A stretch of 64,000 bases of DNA from Gammaproteobacteria bacterium (lineage in GTDB: Bacteria; Gemmatimonadota; Gemmatimonadetes; Longimicrobiales; Gaopeijiaceae): assembly GCA_028820325.1 (NCBI GenBank), contig JAPPJO010000075.1, forward strand, positions 52,288-116,287, read 5' to 3'. Made by a program: the position numbers and the translations under genes. Positions 9,766 to 18,088 of this stretch are shown one piece after another; positions within the stretch are counted from its first letter, which is position 1, and every line of letters begins with the position of its first letter. A model generated the notes under the pieces. It was not told the origin of the DNA and searched no databases. It worked only from the letters and a program-made list of their open reading frames with translations.

Positions 9766-11550
9766 TCAGTACCCCAGAGCCCTTCCCCCGCGCCGGGGAT
9801 CGGACCACGCGGTGAGCAGACCGTCCACGACGACGATCATCTGGACATCGCCGGAGAGCCCGCCCCGCTCGACGACGACGTGACCGAGCGCCTCCAGCCG
9901 CGCGACGGTCTCCGGCGAGAGCGCTCCCGCCTCGTAGAAGATCTGGTCCGGCAGATGCTGGTGATGGACCCGCGGCGCCAGAACGGCCTCGACCACATCC
10001 ATCTCGAAGTCCACGACGTTGGAGATCGTCTGGAACACCGTGGTGATGATGGTCGCGCCACCCGGGGTGCCGGTGACCATTCCCAGCTCTCCGTCCGGCC
10101 CCAGGACGATGGTCGGCGACATGGAGGAAAGCATCCGCTTCCCCGGCTCGATGGCGTTGTTTTCCCCTTGCACCAGGCCGAACTGGTTGGCGAAGCCGGG
10201 CCTGGCGGCGAGGTCGTCCATGTCGTTGTTCAGAATGAAGCCCGCCCCGGTGACGGTGACCTTGCTTCCGTACCAGGAGTTCACGGTTGTGGTGACCGAC
10301 ACGGCGTTGCCATCGGCATCGACGATGGAATAGTGCGTCGTGTTCTCGCCCTCCTCGGGGACGGTGACGCCGGGAGACGTCCCGGCCTCCCCCACACTCT
10401 CCAGTCCGGGTCCGACCTCGGAGGACGGAGTGGCGGCATCCAGGGAAATGCTCGCTCCCCGCTCGCTCGCGTATGCGGCCGAGGTCAGGCGCTCCAGCGG
10501 CATTTCCACGAAGTCGGGATCCGCCAGGTAGTGGTTGCGGTCGGCATAGCCCCGCCGCCAGGCCTCGGCGTGCAGATGGATCGTCTGCGCCGACTGCCAG
10601 CCGAGGGAGGCAAGGTCGTAGCGCTCCAGGATCCCGGCGGTCTGCGCCATCGTGACGCCCCCGGACGACGGGGGCGGCATCGAGATGACCGTGTGCCCCC
10701 GGTATTCGAACGCGATGGGTTCGCGCCAGACTGCCTGATACTCGGCGAGGTCCCGGCGGGTGAGGATGCCGCCGCCACGTTCCATCTCGGCGAGGATGAG
10801 GTCCGCCGTTTCCCCAAGGTAGAAGTCGTCGCGGCCGATATCGCGGAGGCGCCTCAGAGTGCTGGCCAGGTCCGGCTGGCGGAGCGTGTCCCCGACGGCG
10901 GGCGGCTGGCCTCCGCGGGGCAGGAACTGCTCCGCCGAGGCCGGAAAGGCCTGAAGGGCCGCGACCATCGCGTCGCCCAGGGAGTTCAGGAATCGGGGCC
11001 GCACGGGGAAGCCTCCGGCAAGCTCGATCGCGGGGTCCAGGAGCGCGGCCCATTCCATGCGCCCGAAGCGCCGATGGATTTGCCACATTCCGTCGACGGT
11101 GCCGGGCACGCCGACGGAGAGATGGCCGACGACGACGTCCTCCGTGACTTCGCCGTCGTCGTCCAGGTACATGTCCCGCGTGGAGGCGAAGGGCGCGCGG
11201 GCGCGGAAGTCGAGAGCCGCCGTTTCGCCGCCTGCCGTCCGAAGCACCAGAAACCCGTCACCGCCGAGGTTCCCTGCTTCCGGGTTGACCACGGCCAGCG
11301 CGAACATCACCGCGACGGCGGCATCCATCGCGTTCCCGCCGGACCTGAGGACGTCGACACCGACCTGGCTGGCGAGTTCGTCGGTCGTGACGACCATCCC
11401 GTTGGTCGCGGTAACGGGGGCGGGTGTGTCCCGGTACCGCCACGACTCCGGAAACGCGGTCCCACCCGCCGGCGAGGGATCCCCACAGCCGATGCAGGCC
11501 GCGAGCGCCAGGACGAGAGCCGTGTGCAACAGCAGTGGCAGCCGCGCCAT
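9766..11550 (-). CDS. ggt: Gamma-glutamyltransferase (lipoprotein)
   Basis: The product has 594 residues. The ATG at 11550 has a GGAGAGGAG upstream and begins a lipoprotein signal whose lipobox is LAAC, near residue 19. The enzyme transfers or hydrolyses the gamma-glutamyl group of glutathione in the periplasm or at the outer membrane. It is made as a proenzyme that cuts itself: the NTTHYSIVD motif near residue 403 supplies the nucleophilic Thr that becomes the N-terminus of the small subunit. Other family blocks are NAMDAAVA, GNLGGDGFL, PPPSSGGVTMAQ, PGKRMLSSMSPT and the terminal SDPRRGGRALGY. Length and motifs are complete. The gene is divergent from the RNase P RNA gene. Confidence 0.94.
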   Translation of the reverse strand: MARLPLLLHTALVLALAACIGCGDPSPAGGTAFPESWRYRDTPAPVTATNGMVVTTDELASQVGVDVLRSGGNAMDAAVAVMFALAVVNPEAGNLGGDGFLVLRTAGGETAALDFRARAPFASTRDMYLDDDGEVTEDVVVGHLSVGVPGTVDGMWQIHRRFGRMEWAALLDPAIELAGGFPVRPRFLNSLGDAMVAALQAFPASAEQFLPRGGQPPAVGDTLRQPDLASTLRRLRDIGRDDFYLGETADLILAEMERGGGILTRRDLAEYQAVWREPIAFEYRGHTVISMPPPSSGGVTMAQTAGILERYDLASLGWQSAQTIHLHAEAWRRGYADRNHYLADPDFVEMPLERLTSAAYASERGASISLDAATPSSEVGPGLESVGEAGTSPGVTVPEEGENTTHYSIVDADGNAVSVTTTVNSWYGSKVTVTGAGFILNNDMDDLAARPGFANQFGLVQGENNAIEPGKRMLSSMSPTIVLGPDGELGMVTGTPGGATIITTVFQTISNVVDFEMDVVEAVLAPRVHHQHLPDQIFYEAGALSPETVARLEALGHVVVERGGLSGDVQMIVVVDGLLTAWSDPRRGGRALGY

Positions 11551-11701
11551 TCGTTTTCTCCTCTCCGGCAATCGCGGAAGCCTCCCGGGACGCACGAGGT
11601 TCGCCGACGTTTCCGAAAGCTGGTTGATTAGGCTGGAAGCCCGGATCCCCGCCGGGTCGGCCCTCAATGTACCGATCTTCCGATTCCGGGCCAGAGTGCG
11701 C

Positions 11702-11730
11702 TTTACTCCGGCCGCCTTGCCCTGTAGCTT
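11702..11730 (+). promoter_or_regulatory. Candidate sigma-70 promoter for rnpB
   Basis: TTTACT (11702-11707) and TAGCTT (11725-11730) are separated by exactly 17 bases. The likely start near 11737 would give a leader of about 40 bases before the mature RNase P RNA. The same TAGCTT -10 recurs upstream of the TPR gene at 42.7 kb. Confidence 0.5.
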
Positions 11731-11748
11731 TCCTGCTCCCCGTCTCCG

Positions 11749-11766
11749 GCGTTTCAGTTGAAACGC
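11749..11766 (+). other. Hairpin in the rnpB 5' leader
   Basis: GCGTTTC at 11749-11755 and GAAACGC at 11760-11766 form a perfect 7-bp stem with a 4-base loop, ten bases before the P1 helix of RNase P RNA. It may mark the processed 5' leader; this is inference. Confidence 0.4.
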
Positions 11767-11776
11767 CCGAGAACGC

Positions 11777-12143
11777 GGAGCGCACGAGTGAGGATCGCTG
11801 GCGGGTTAGCCCGCTGGAGGAAAGTCCGAGCTCCACAGGGCAGGGTGCCGGGTAACGCCCGGGCGGCGTGAGCCGACGGAAAGTGCCGCAGAGAGCAGAC
11901 CGCCGATGGCCCCCCGGGGCACAGGCAAGGGTGAAAGGGTGCGGTAAGGGCGCACCGGGCCGCTGGCAACAGGGGCCGCATGGCAAACCCCACCCGGAGC
12001 AAGGCCGAATAGAGGACGAGGAGTTGCCCGCTCCACCCGAGTCCCGGGTAGGCCGCACGAGGCCGGCAGCGATGCCGGTCCCAGATAAATGATCCTCCCC
12101 CGTCTTCGGGCGGGGACAGAACTCGGCTTATTCCGTGCGCTCC
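11777..12143 (+). ncRNA. rnpB: RNase P RNA, bacterial class A
   Basis: This is the catalytic RNA of ribonuclease P, which removes 5' leaders from tRNA precursors. The universally conserved 5' core (GAGGAAAGTCCGAGCTCCAC) and 3' core (CAGAACTCGGCTTA, split across 12117-12130) are both readable, as is the conserved ACAGGGCAGGGTGCCGGGTAACGCC region in part. I placed the ends by helix P1: GGAGCGCACG at 11777-11786 pairs with CGTGCGCTCC at 12134-12143. The ~367-base length is normal. A tRNA-Arg gene begins 34 bases downstream on the same strand, so the two may share a transcript. Confidence 0.95.
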
Positions 12144-12177
12144 GCCGCGGGGGAGCAGCCGGCATTGGCCGCGACAC

Positions 12178-12251
<74 letters not shown>

Positions 12252-12260
12252 TCCTCTCTC

Positions 12261-12281
12261 GCGGGGCCATCCGCGCCCCGC
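12261..12281. terminator. Candidate bidirectional terminator hairpin
   Basis: GCGGGGC (12261-12267) and GCCCCGC (12275-12281) form a perfect 7-bp stem with a 7-base loop between the tRNA and the convergent 3' end of the pst operon. There is no clear T-run. Confidence 0.45.
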
Positions 12282-12291
12282 CGCACGGCGA

Positions 12292-13080
12292 TCAGCCGTA
12301 GCGCCCCTCGATGTAATCGGCGGTCTGGCGGTGCTGCGGGTTCAGGAAGACGTCCTCCGTACGGCCGTGCTCGATCAACTTGCCGATCAGCATGAACACG
12401 GTCTCCTCGCTGGCTCGCCGCGCCTGGGCCATGTTGTGGGTCACGATCAGGATCGTGAACTCGCCCCTCAGCTCCCAGATGAGCTCCTCCACGGCCGCCG
12501 TGCCCTTGGGATCGAGCGCCGAGCACGGTTCGTCCATGAGCAGCACGGCGGGCTTCACCGGGAGCAACCGCGCGATGCAGAGCTTCTGCTGCTCCTCGAG
12601 CGACAGCTCGGTGGCCAGGGTGTCGAGCCGATCCTTGACCGAGTCCCAGAGCAGCACCTTGCGCAGGGCATCCTCGACCAGTTCCTGCCTGCGCGCGCGC
12701 GAGACGCGGTGGCCGCGGGCGTGCAGCCGGTGGCCGAAGCTCACGTTGTCGCGGATGGAGAGCGGCAGGGGATTGGGACGCTGAAACACCATCCCCACCT
12801 GCTTGCGCACCTGCACCAGCTCTACCTCCGGCGCGTAGATGTCCTGGCCCAGAATCTCGATGCTTCCCGTGGTTCGGACGTAGCCGAGCCGCTCGTTGAT
12901 GCGGTTGCAGCTCCGGAGCAGGGTGGATTTGCCGCAGCCCGAGGGACCGATGAGGGAGGTGATGATGCCCTGCTTCACGTGCAGGTTGACATCGAAGAGG
13001 GCCTGGAAGTCTCCATACCAGAGGTTGAGGCCCCGGGTCGCGATCGCGGCAGGTGCGGGAGCGGCAGCCGGCTCAGCCAA
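12292..13080 (-). CDS. pstB: Phosphate ABC transporter ATPase PstB, degenerate signature motif (PstB-a)
   Basis: The product has 262 residues. The TTG start overlaps the preceding stop, with GAGGGA 5 bases upstream. It energises phosphate import from the cytoplasmic face of PstCA. Walker A GPSGCGKS is at residues 45-52, the Q-loop Gln is in MVFQRPNP, Walker B is LLMDEPCSALDP with an intact D-loop, and the switch His is H215 in VTHNMAQA. The signature motif, LSGGQQQRL in normal PstB, is instead LSLEEQQKL at residues 159-167, so the Gly-Gly-Gln that contacts the ATP gamma-phosphate of the partner is lost. The sequence is otherwise full length and in frame, so this is not a pseudogene. The adjacent second ATPase keeps a normal signature. 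It is last in the pstSCA-ATPase-ATPase operon. Confidence 0.92.
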   Translation of the reverse strand: MAEPAAAPAPAAIATRGLNLWYGDFQALFDVNLHVKQGIITSLIGPSGCGKSTLLRSCNRINERLGYVRTTGSIEILGQDIYAPEVELVQVRKQVGMVFQRPNPLPLSIRDNVSFGHRLHARGHRVSRARRQELVEDALRKVLLWDSVKDRLDTLATELSLEEQQKLCIARLLPVKPAVLLMDEPCSALDPKGTAAVEELIWELRGEFTILIVTHNMAQARRASEETVFMLIGKLIEHGRTEDVFLNPQHRQTADYIEGRYG

Positions 13081-13876
13081 AGCGTCCCTCGATGTAGTCG
13101 TGGGTGCGCGGATCCTTGACGATGCCGCTGAAGATGCGCGCCGTGTCGCTGGTTTCGACGTGCTCGCCGGTCAGGAAGAACGCGGTCCGGTCCGCCAGCC
13201 GCCTCGCCTGCTGCACCAGATTGGTCACCAGCACGATCGACATCTCGTTCTTCAAGTCCTTGAGGACATCCTCTATGCGCATCGTGGTGACCGGATCCAC
13301 GGCGATCGAGAACTCGTCCAGCAGCAGGAGATCGGGTTCCTGCGAAAGCGCGCGCGCGATGGTGAGGCGCTGCTGCTGGCCTCCGGAGAGCAGGCTTCCG
13401 AGCGAGTCAAGCCGGTCCCTGACCTCTTCCCAGAGCGCGGCGCGCCGGAGGCACCGTTCGACGATCTCGTCGAGCTCGCTGCCTTTGCGCACGCCCCGCA
13501 GGCGCGGAGCCAGGGCCACGTTCTCGTAGACGGTGAGCGGGAGCCCCACCGGGAGCGGAAAGACCACGCCGATGCGGCTGCGCAGCGCGTACACATTGCG
13601 CACGCGTCGGATATCGCGGCCGTCGAAGGTGATACGGCCCTCCACCTCCATCCCGGGGATGAACTCGTCCATGCGGTTGAGGGCGCGCAGGAACGAGGTC
13701 TTGCCCGAGCCCGCGGGGCCGATGACCCCCAGGATCTCGTTCCGGCGAATGGAGAGATCCAGCCCTCGCAGCGCCACATGGTTCCCGTAGCGGATCGTGA
13801 GGTTCTGCACGACCACCTTCGCGGAAAGCGCCTCGGCCGAGGCGCCGCCGCCGTTGGGCGCCCCGCCCGCTACCAT
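13073..13876 (-). CDS. Second Pst-type ATPase with intact LSGGQ but degenerate Q-, D- and H-loops (PstB-b)
   Basis: The product has 267 residues. The ATG at 13876 overlaps the end of pstA by 7 bases and the gene overlaps PstB-a by 8. It is clearly a PstB homologue. Walker A is GPAGSGKT (residues 53-60), the signature LSGGQQQRL starts at 163, and Walker B keeps Asp187-Glu188. Three nucleotide-contact elements are changed: the Q-loop reads VVFPLP, with Pro107 in place of Gln; the D-loop region reads DEFSIAVDP instead of DEPCSALDP; and the H-loop reads VTNLVQQA, with Asn219 in place of His. I checked each change on the DNA. With PstB-a it probably forms a heterodimer having one canonical and one degenerate ATP site. 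Confidence 0.88.
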   Translation of the reverse strand: MVAGGAPNGGGASAEALSAKVVVQNLTIRYGNHVALRGLDLSIRRNEILGVIGPAGSGKTSFLRALNRMDEFIPGMEVEGRITFDGRDIRRVRNVYALRSRIGVVFPLPVGLPLTVYENVALAPRLRGVRKGSELDEIVERCLRRAALWEEVRDRLDSLGSLLSGGQQQRLTIARALSQEPDLLLLDEFSIAVDPVTTMRIEDVLKDLKNEMSIVLVTNLVQQARRLADRTAFFLTGEHVETSDTARIFSGIVKDPRTHDYIEGRFG

Positions 13877-14760
13877 TTCTTTCTCCCGCGCACGTACACG
13901 CGAAAGGCGATGGAGAGCGCGTTCATTGCCAGCACCATGGAAATCAGCACAAGCGCCACGCCGAACGGCAGCGCTTCCGGCGCGTCCGGTACCTGAGTGG
14001 CGATGACGAACAGGTGCAGCGACATGGCCATGGTCTGGTCCAGGACGCCCTGGGGCAGGAAGGGAAGGAAGAAAGCCGCGCCGGTGAACATGATGGGAGC
14101 GGTCTCTCCCGAGGTGCGCGACACCTCCAGGATGATGCCCGTGAGGATGCCGCTGAGGGCGTTGGGCAGCACGATGCGGCGAATGGTCTGCCAGCGGGTT
14201 GCGCCCATGTTCCAGCAGGCTTCCCGGAAGGCTCGCGGCACCGCCTGCAGCGACTCGCGGGTGGACACGATGACGACCGGGAGCGTCATCACCGCCAGGG
14301 TGAGGCTGGCCGCCAGAATGCTCGTGCCGAAGCGGAAGAAGAGCACGAAGGCGCCCACCCCGAACAGGGCGTGCACGATCGACGGCACCCCCGCCAGGTT
14401 GATGATCGCGAGGTTTATGGCGCGCGTGAGCCAGTTGTCGGGGGCGTATTCGCTCAGGTAGACGGCGGCCGCCACCCCCACGGGCACGGACGCGATCAGC
14501 GCCACGACCACCAGCCACACCGTCCCCACCAGCGCGGGTAGAATGCCCCCGGCGGTCATGCCGTCCACCGGCGGCGTGGTAAGAAACTCCCAGGAGATGA
14601 CGGGGCCGCCCTCTACCACCAGCAGTGCCATGATGATCACGACCGGCAGGATGAGCAGCGCGGTCATCAGTCCGAGCAGAACGCGCACCAGCCACTCGAC
14701 CTTCCGGTCGCGCGCGTTCAGCGAGGTGCCCGCGAACAACGGGGCCGCCGTACCGGTCAT
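13870..14760 (-). CDS. pstA: Phosphate ABC transporter permease PstA
   Basis: The product has 296 residues. The ATG at 14760 shares an ATGA overlap with the pstC stop, showing translational coupling. It is an inner-membrane permease with about six helices. The first follows the N-terminal polar stretch (VRVLLGLMTALLILPVVIIMALLVV). The BPD_transp_1 region carries the coupling-helix signature LREACWNMGATRWQTIRRIVLPNALSGI-like text (here FREACWNMGATRW), which contacts the ATPases, and GVPSIVHALFG typical of PstA. It forms the membrane channel with PstC. Length and motifs are normal, so the asymmetry seen in the ATPases has no obvious counterpart here. Confidence 0.94.
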   Translation of the reverse strand: MTGTAAPLFAGTSLNARDRKVEWLVRVLLGLMTALLILPVVIIMALLVVEGGPVISWEFLTTPPVDGMTAGGILPALVGTVWLVVVALIASVPVGVAAAVYLSEYAPDNWLTRAINLAIINLAGVPSIVHALFGVGAFVLFFRFGTSILAASLTLAVMTLPVVIVSTRESLQAVPRAFREACWNMGATRWQTIRRIVLPNALSGILTGIILEVSRTSGETAPIMFTGAAFFLPFLPQGVLDQTMAMSLHLFVIATQVPDAPEALPFGVALVLISMVLAMNALSIAFRVYVRGRKKW

Positions 14761-15698
14761 GGGCGCCCCCGCTCCCCCTTCCTGCGGATCCCGCGCATGA
14801 TGGTATCGGCGGCCAGGTTGATCGCGAAGGTCACCAGGAAGAGCAGGATGCCCAGCGTGAAGAGCGCCCGGAAGTGATCGGAGCCGACGGCCGTCTCGCC
14901 CAGTTCCGCCGCAATGGTGGCGGTGAGCGCGCGCACGGAGTCGAACACGCTGTCCGGGAGGTTGATGGAGTGGCCGCTGGCCATGAGCACGACCATGGTC
15001 TCGCCGAACCCTCGTCCCACGCCCAGCAGCACCGCCGCCACCAGGCCGTTCTTCGCCGCGGGAATCACCACCTTGCGAATCACTTGCCAGCGGGTGGCGC
15101 CCAGCGCTTCGGCTGCTTCCCGATAGCCGTCCGGGACCGCCTTGAGGGCGTCTTCGGCGATGGTGGTCATGATGGGGGCCGCCATCAGCCCCAGGATGAT
15201 CCCCGCGTTCAGGACGTTCAGCCCGATGGGAACGTCGAAGAAGTCGATGATCAGCGAGTTCATGATGCTGAAGCCGATGAAACCCCACACGACGGAGGGG
15301 ATGGCCGCGAGCAGCTCGACGAGCACCTTGAGCGTTTCGCGCACCCGGCCGCGCGCGAATTCACCGATGAACACGGCGGCCGCCAGCGAGAAGGGGATCG
15401 ACACCACCATCGCCAGCCCCGTAATGCTCGCCGTCCCCACGATGAGCGCCAGTGCGCCGTAGGTGGCATCCACCGCCGAGGTGGGCCGCCAGGCGATGGA
15501 GCCGAAAAACTCGCCCGCGTCGAACTCGGTGAACACGAACCCGAGGCCTTCGCGCGCGATGAAGGCGAAGATCCCGCCGATGAAGAGGATCGCCGAAGTG
15601 CCGCCGATGAAGACGAACACCGTCACCGCGCGGTCTGCGTACCAGGCGCGGCCGCGGTGGTCGAAGTCGCGCGAGCGGGCGAGCGCCTGCGGATTCAT
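14757..15698 (-). CDS. pstC: Phosphate ABC transporter permease PstC
   Basis: The product has 313 residues. An N-terminal cytoplasmic tail is followed by a first helix near residues 26-48, and then by the BPD_transp_1 domain with IPSVVWGFIGF and the coupling loop REAAEALGATRWQVIRKVVIP. GVGRGFGETMVVLMASG is the usual PstC block. It pairs with PstA as the phosphate channel. It starts 30 bases after the pstS stop and overlaps pstA by 4, so it is mid-operon. Confidence 0.95.
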   Translation of the reverse strand: MNPQALARSRDFDHRGRAWYADRAVTVFVFIGGTSAILFIGGIFAFIAREGLGFVFTEFDAGEFFGSIAWRPTSAVDATYGALALIVGTASITGLAMVVSIPFSLAAAVFIGEFARGRVRETLKVLVELLAAIPSVVWGFIGFSIMNSLIIDFFDVPIGLNVLNAGIILGLMAAPIMTTIAEDALKAVPDGYREAAEALGATRWQVIRKVVIPAAKNGLVAAVLLGVGRGFGETMVVLMASGHSINLPDSVFDSVRALTATIAAELGETAVGSDHFRALFTLGILLFLVTFAINLAADTIMRGIRRKGERGRP

Positions 15699-15728
15699 TG
15701 AGGGCCGATCAGGCGTCCTTATCCCGGG

Positions 15729-16604
15729 CTACTGTACGCACTCGGCGGGCATCGCCGGGGTGTAGCCCAGCTCCAGCATGATGCACTGCCCGGCATCGCC
15801 CAGCACCCAGTCGAGATAGGTCTTGACCGCGCCCGCCGGACTACCGGAGGTGTACATGAGCAGGGGCCGGGCGATCGGGTAGCTGCCGTCGAGCGCCGTC
15901 TCGATCGAGGGGGCGACGCACGACTCGCCGGCGCTGCCCATGACGCAGGGCATCGTGACCTCGGGGGTTGCGTAGGCCATTCCGCTGTAGCCGATCGAGC
16001 ACGGCGTCTGGGCCACCAGGTGCACCACGTCCTTCGAGCCGTGCATGTCGTGGGACCCGAGCTTGAAATCCTCGTTGTCGAGAACCGCCTCGCGGAAATA
16101 CGCGAAGGTGCCGGAGTTGTTCTGTCGGCTGACGCGGACGATCTCGTCCGATGCGCACCCCGGCACCTGAACGTCGAGCTGGCTCCAGCGCTCGATCGTG
16201 CCGTTCTCTCCGTAGATGCCCGCCAGCTGGTCCAGGGTAAGCCGGCCCACCGGATTGTCGCGGTGGACGTACACGGCCAGCGCGTCGTGGCCGACAAGGT
16301 GCTCTACGGGATCGTTGCCGTTCGCGCGAGCCGCCTCGATCTCCCGCGAGGTCATCTTGCGGCTCGAGTTGGCGATGTCCACCGTGCCGTTGATCATCGC
16401 CGAGATACCGGTGCCGGAGCCGCCACCCGAGACCGCCACGGCGACTTCGGCGTCGACTGCGCTGTACGCTTCCGCCCAGGCCTGGGCGACGGTGATCAGC
16501 GTATCCGATCCCTTGTTCTGGATCACCGCGCGCGCACCGTTCTCGGCGCGGCCGCCGCAGGCGATGACAAGGATCGACAACAGGGTGGACATGCTACGTC
16601 TCAT
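15729..16604 (-). CDS. pstS: Phosphate-binding lipoprotein PstS
   Basis: The product has 291 residues. I chose the ATG at 16604, with GGAGGGA eight bases upstream, because it starts a short lipoprotein signal (lipobox VIAC, Cys about residue 16). The mature protein is a substrate-binding PBP fold. Phosphate-loop residues are visible in NKGSDTLITVAQAWAE, SGGGSGTGISAMINGTVDIANSSR and SRQNNSGTFAYF. It captures phosphate and delivers it to PstCA. It is first in the operon. The 129 bases between it and the upstream gene contain no Pho box I can defend. No phoU or phoBR is in the window. Confidence 0.93.
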   Translation of the reverse strand: MRRSMSTLLSILVIACGGRAENGARAVIQNKGSDTLITVAQAWAEAYSAVDAEVAVAVSGGGSGTGISAMINGTVDIANSSRKMTSREIEAARANGNDPVEHLVGHDALAVYVHRDNPVGRLTLDQLAGIYGENGTIERWSQLDVQVPGCASDEIVRVSRQNNSGTFAYFREAVLDNEDFKLGSHDMHGSKDVVHLVAQTPCSIGYSGMAYATPEVTMPCVMGSAGESCVAPSIETALDGSYPIARPLLMYTSGSPAGAVKTYLDWVLGDAGQCIMLELGYTPAMPAECVQ

Positions 16605-16733
16605 TCTCGGTTCCCTCCATGGATGATCGCTGCAATCGGGCATACCCGCTCCCTGCGTCGGAACCGGGGCCACCATAACCTATCCGCACGGCGGGCCCTC
16701 CGATACCGGGCGCCGGTGCGCTGCGCGCTTCTG

Positions 16734-17873
16734 TTACGAAAGTGTTGCCTCGCCGGGACGAGAAGGCCGATCGGGGCCTCGGCGGGCCAGCTTCCACACG
16801 CCCACGGTGAGCACCGGTACGACGTACACGGCCAGGAAGACCCAGGTCATGGTCCCGTATCCCCGCGCGATCAGGTCGATCAGCCCGAATTGGGCGATGA
16901 GGGCGCCACCGAGCAGCAGGCCTGTGCCGATCCCGGTGCGCAGGCGGGCGGGCATCTCCGCCTTGCGCCGTGCGTAGACCGCCGCTATGCGCTCGTTCAC
17001 CGCGTGGATCATCCCCGCCCCGGTCTCGATCAGGGTTCCGAAGAGCGCCAGCTGGAACGCGAGTTGGAACCAGCGCATGCCGAGCGTTTCGAGCAGCGCG
17101 TTCGCGGGGACGGTGCGGTCAAGGATCTCCGGGTACTGTCCCACCATGGCGAGGTAGAAGAGCAACCCGGGGATGATGGCGATCGGGCCGGCCAGCAGGC
17201 CCGCCGAGACCGCCTCCCGGCGGGTGCCGACGTGCCGCATCACGAAGAGCAGGCCGGGAATGGTCGCGAGGTTGTAGGCGGCGTAGCGCACGCCGGCAAG
17301 GAGCCAGCCCTCGCCCGCCGGGACGGCGGCGAACCTCTGCGAGATTTCTCCCCCGAAGGAGACGAAACAGAGGACGAAAAAGAGGACGAACACGGCGTAG
17401 AGCACGAAGGACCAGCCGGCGAAGAAGCGCTCTATGGTCTTCGACCCGCGGAACACCAGGTAGCCGATGGCGGCGATCATGCCGAGCACCCCGGCAGCGT
17501 AGCTGATGCCGAACGTCTCTTCGAGTATGCTGCCGGCCGCGGCCGCGATGACCGCCAGAACCAGCATGAGGAACGCCAGGTATGCCGCTTCGTAGGCGAC
17601 CCACCAGCGCCCACCCAGGAGGCGGCGGAAGAAGGTTCGGTAGTCGTAGGCGGAGAAGCGGCGGGCGAAGTCGAAGGTCACCGCGCAGGTCGCGCTCCAG
17701 ATCACCGTGGACACCAGCAGCATGGCCATGAGGCCGCCGCGGGGACCCTGCGTGAGGAAGAACTCCACGAGTTCGCGTCCGGTGCCGTACCCGCCTGCGA
17801 TGACCACCGACTGAAAGACGAATCCCGGGAGCAGGTAGCGGCGGAAGAACGAGTGCTGGGCGGACGTGGTCAC
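16734..17873 (-). CDS. YkvI-like integral membrane protein
   Basis: The product has 379 residues with about ten hydrophobic helices. The text resembles the uncharacterised YkvI family, a distant branch of the APC transporter fold: a first helix with FQSVVIAGGYGTGRELVEFF, then LAFLMLVLAVIAAAAGSILEETFG, and ALFGTLIETGAGMIHAVNER near residue 290. The GYGTGRE motif after the first helix resembles the broken-helix substrate region of APC transporters. The substrate is unknown. It lies upstream of pstS on the same strand, separated by 129 bases, but nothing ties it to phosphate uptake. Confidence 0.75.
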   Translation of the reverse strand: MTTSAQHSFFRRYLLPGFVFQSVVIAGGYGTGRELVEFFLTQGPRGGLMAMLLVSTVIWSATCAVTFDFARRFSAYDYRTFFRRLLGGRWWVAYEAAYLAFLMLVLAVIAAAAGSILEETFGISYAAGVLGMIAAIGYLVFRGSKTIERFFAGWSFVLYAVFVLFFVLCFVSFGGEISQRFAAVPAGEGWLLAGVRYAAYNLATIPGLLFVMRHVGTRREAVSAGLLAGPIAIIPGLLFYLAMVGQYPEILDRTVPANALLETLGMRWFQLAFQLALFGTLIETGAGMIHAVNERIAAVYARRKAEMPARLRTGIGTGLLLGGALIAQFGLIDLIARGYGTMTWVFLAVYVVPVLTVGVWKLARRGPDRPSRPGEATLS

Positions 17874-17987
17874 GGTCTGGTTCTCCGGGCGAGGGCCTCC
17901 GGGGCCACGCGGGCGGGGGTGCGAGCCCTGAGCCTACGGGGGCCGGATCGGCATGGCAAACCGGCGGGCCACCTCGGGGCGGTCCGT

Positions 17988-18001
17988 TGCCAAGTTTGGC
18001 A
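17988..18001. promoter_or_regulatory. Perfect palindrome overlapping the sigma-54 -24 box
   Basis: TGCCAAGTTTGGCA is a perfect inverted repeat (6-bp arms, 2-base centre). Its right half is part of the -24 element of the adjacent promoter. Another TGGCAA half-site lies at 17954-17959. It could be an operator for a regulator that blocks the promoter. Confidence 0.45.
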
Positions 18002-18013
18002 CGACTCTTGCTC
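17996..18013 (+). promoter_or_regulatory. Sigma-54 (RpoN) promoter
   Basis: TTGGCACG, four bases, then TTGCTC matches the RpoN consensus TGGCACG-N4-TTGCW at every defined base. The diagnostic GG (17998-17999) and GC (18010-18011) are 12 bases apart, as required for -24/-12. The predicted start is near 18023, giving a leader of about 65 bases before the 55-codon gene. The site lies in a divergent intergenic region pointing at that gene. I found no second match in the other intergenic regions that I scanned by eye. Confidence 0.75.
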
Positions 18014-18088
18014 TATGTCCTGCCAGGCGGACCTGGCTGAAACCGGGCATGCGCCGGTCGCGTAGGCCCGGAAGACAGGGGGAGTGGG

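Noticed and set aside
12292..13080. PstB-a as a decayed pseudogene
   Set aside because: It is full length and in frame, and every catalytic element except the signature is intact, so selection appears to be maintained.
16605..16733. Pho box upstream of pstS
   Set aside because: No direct repeat with the expected spacing is visible, so no regulator site can be claimed.
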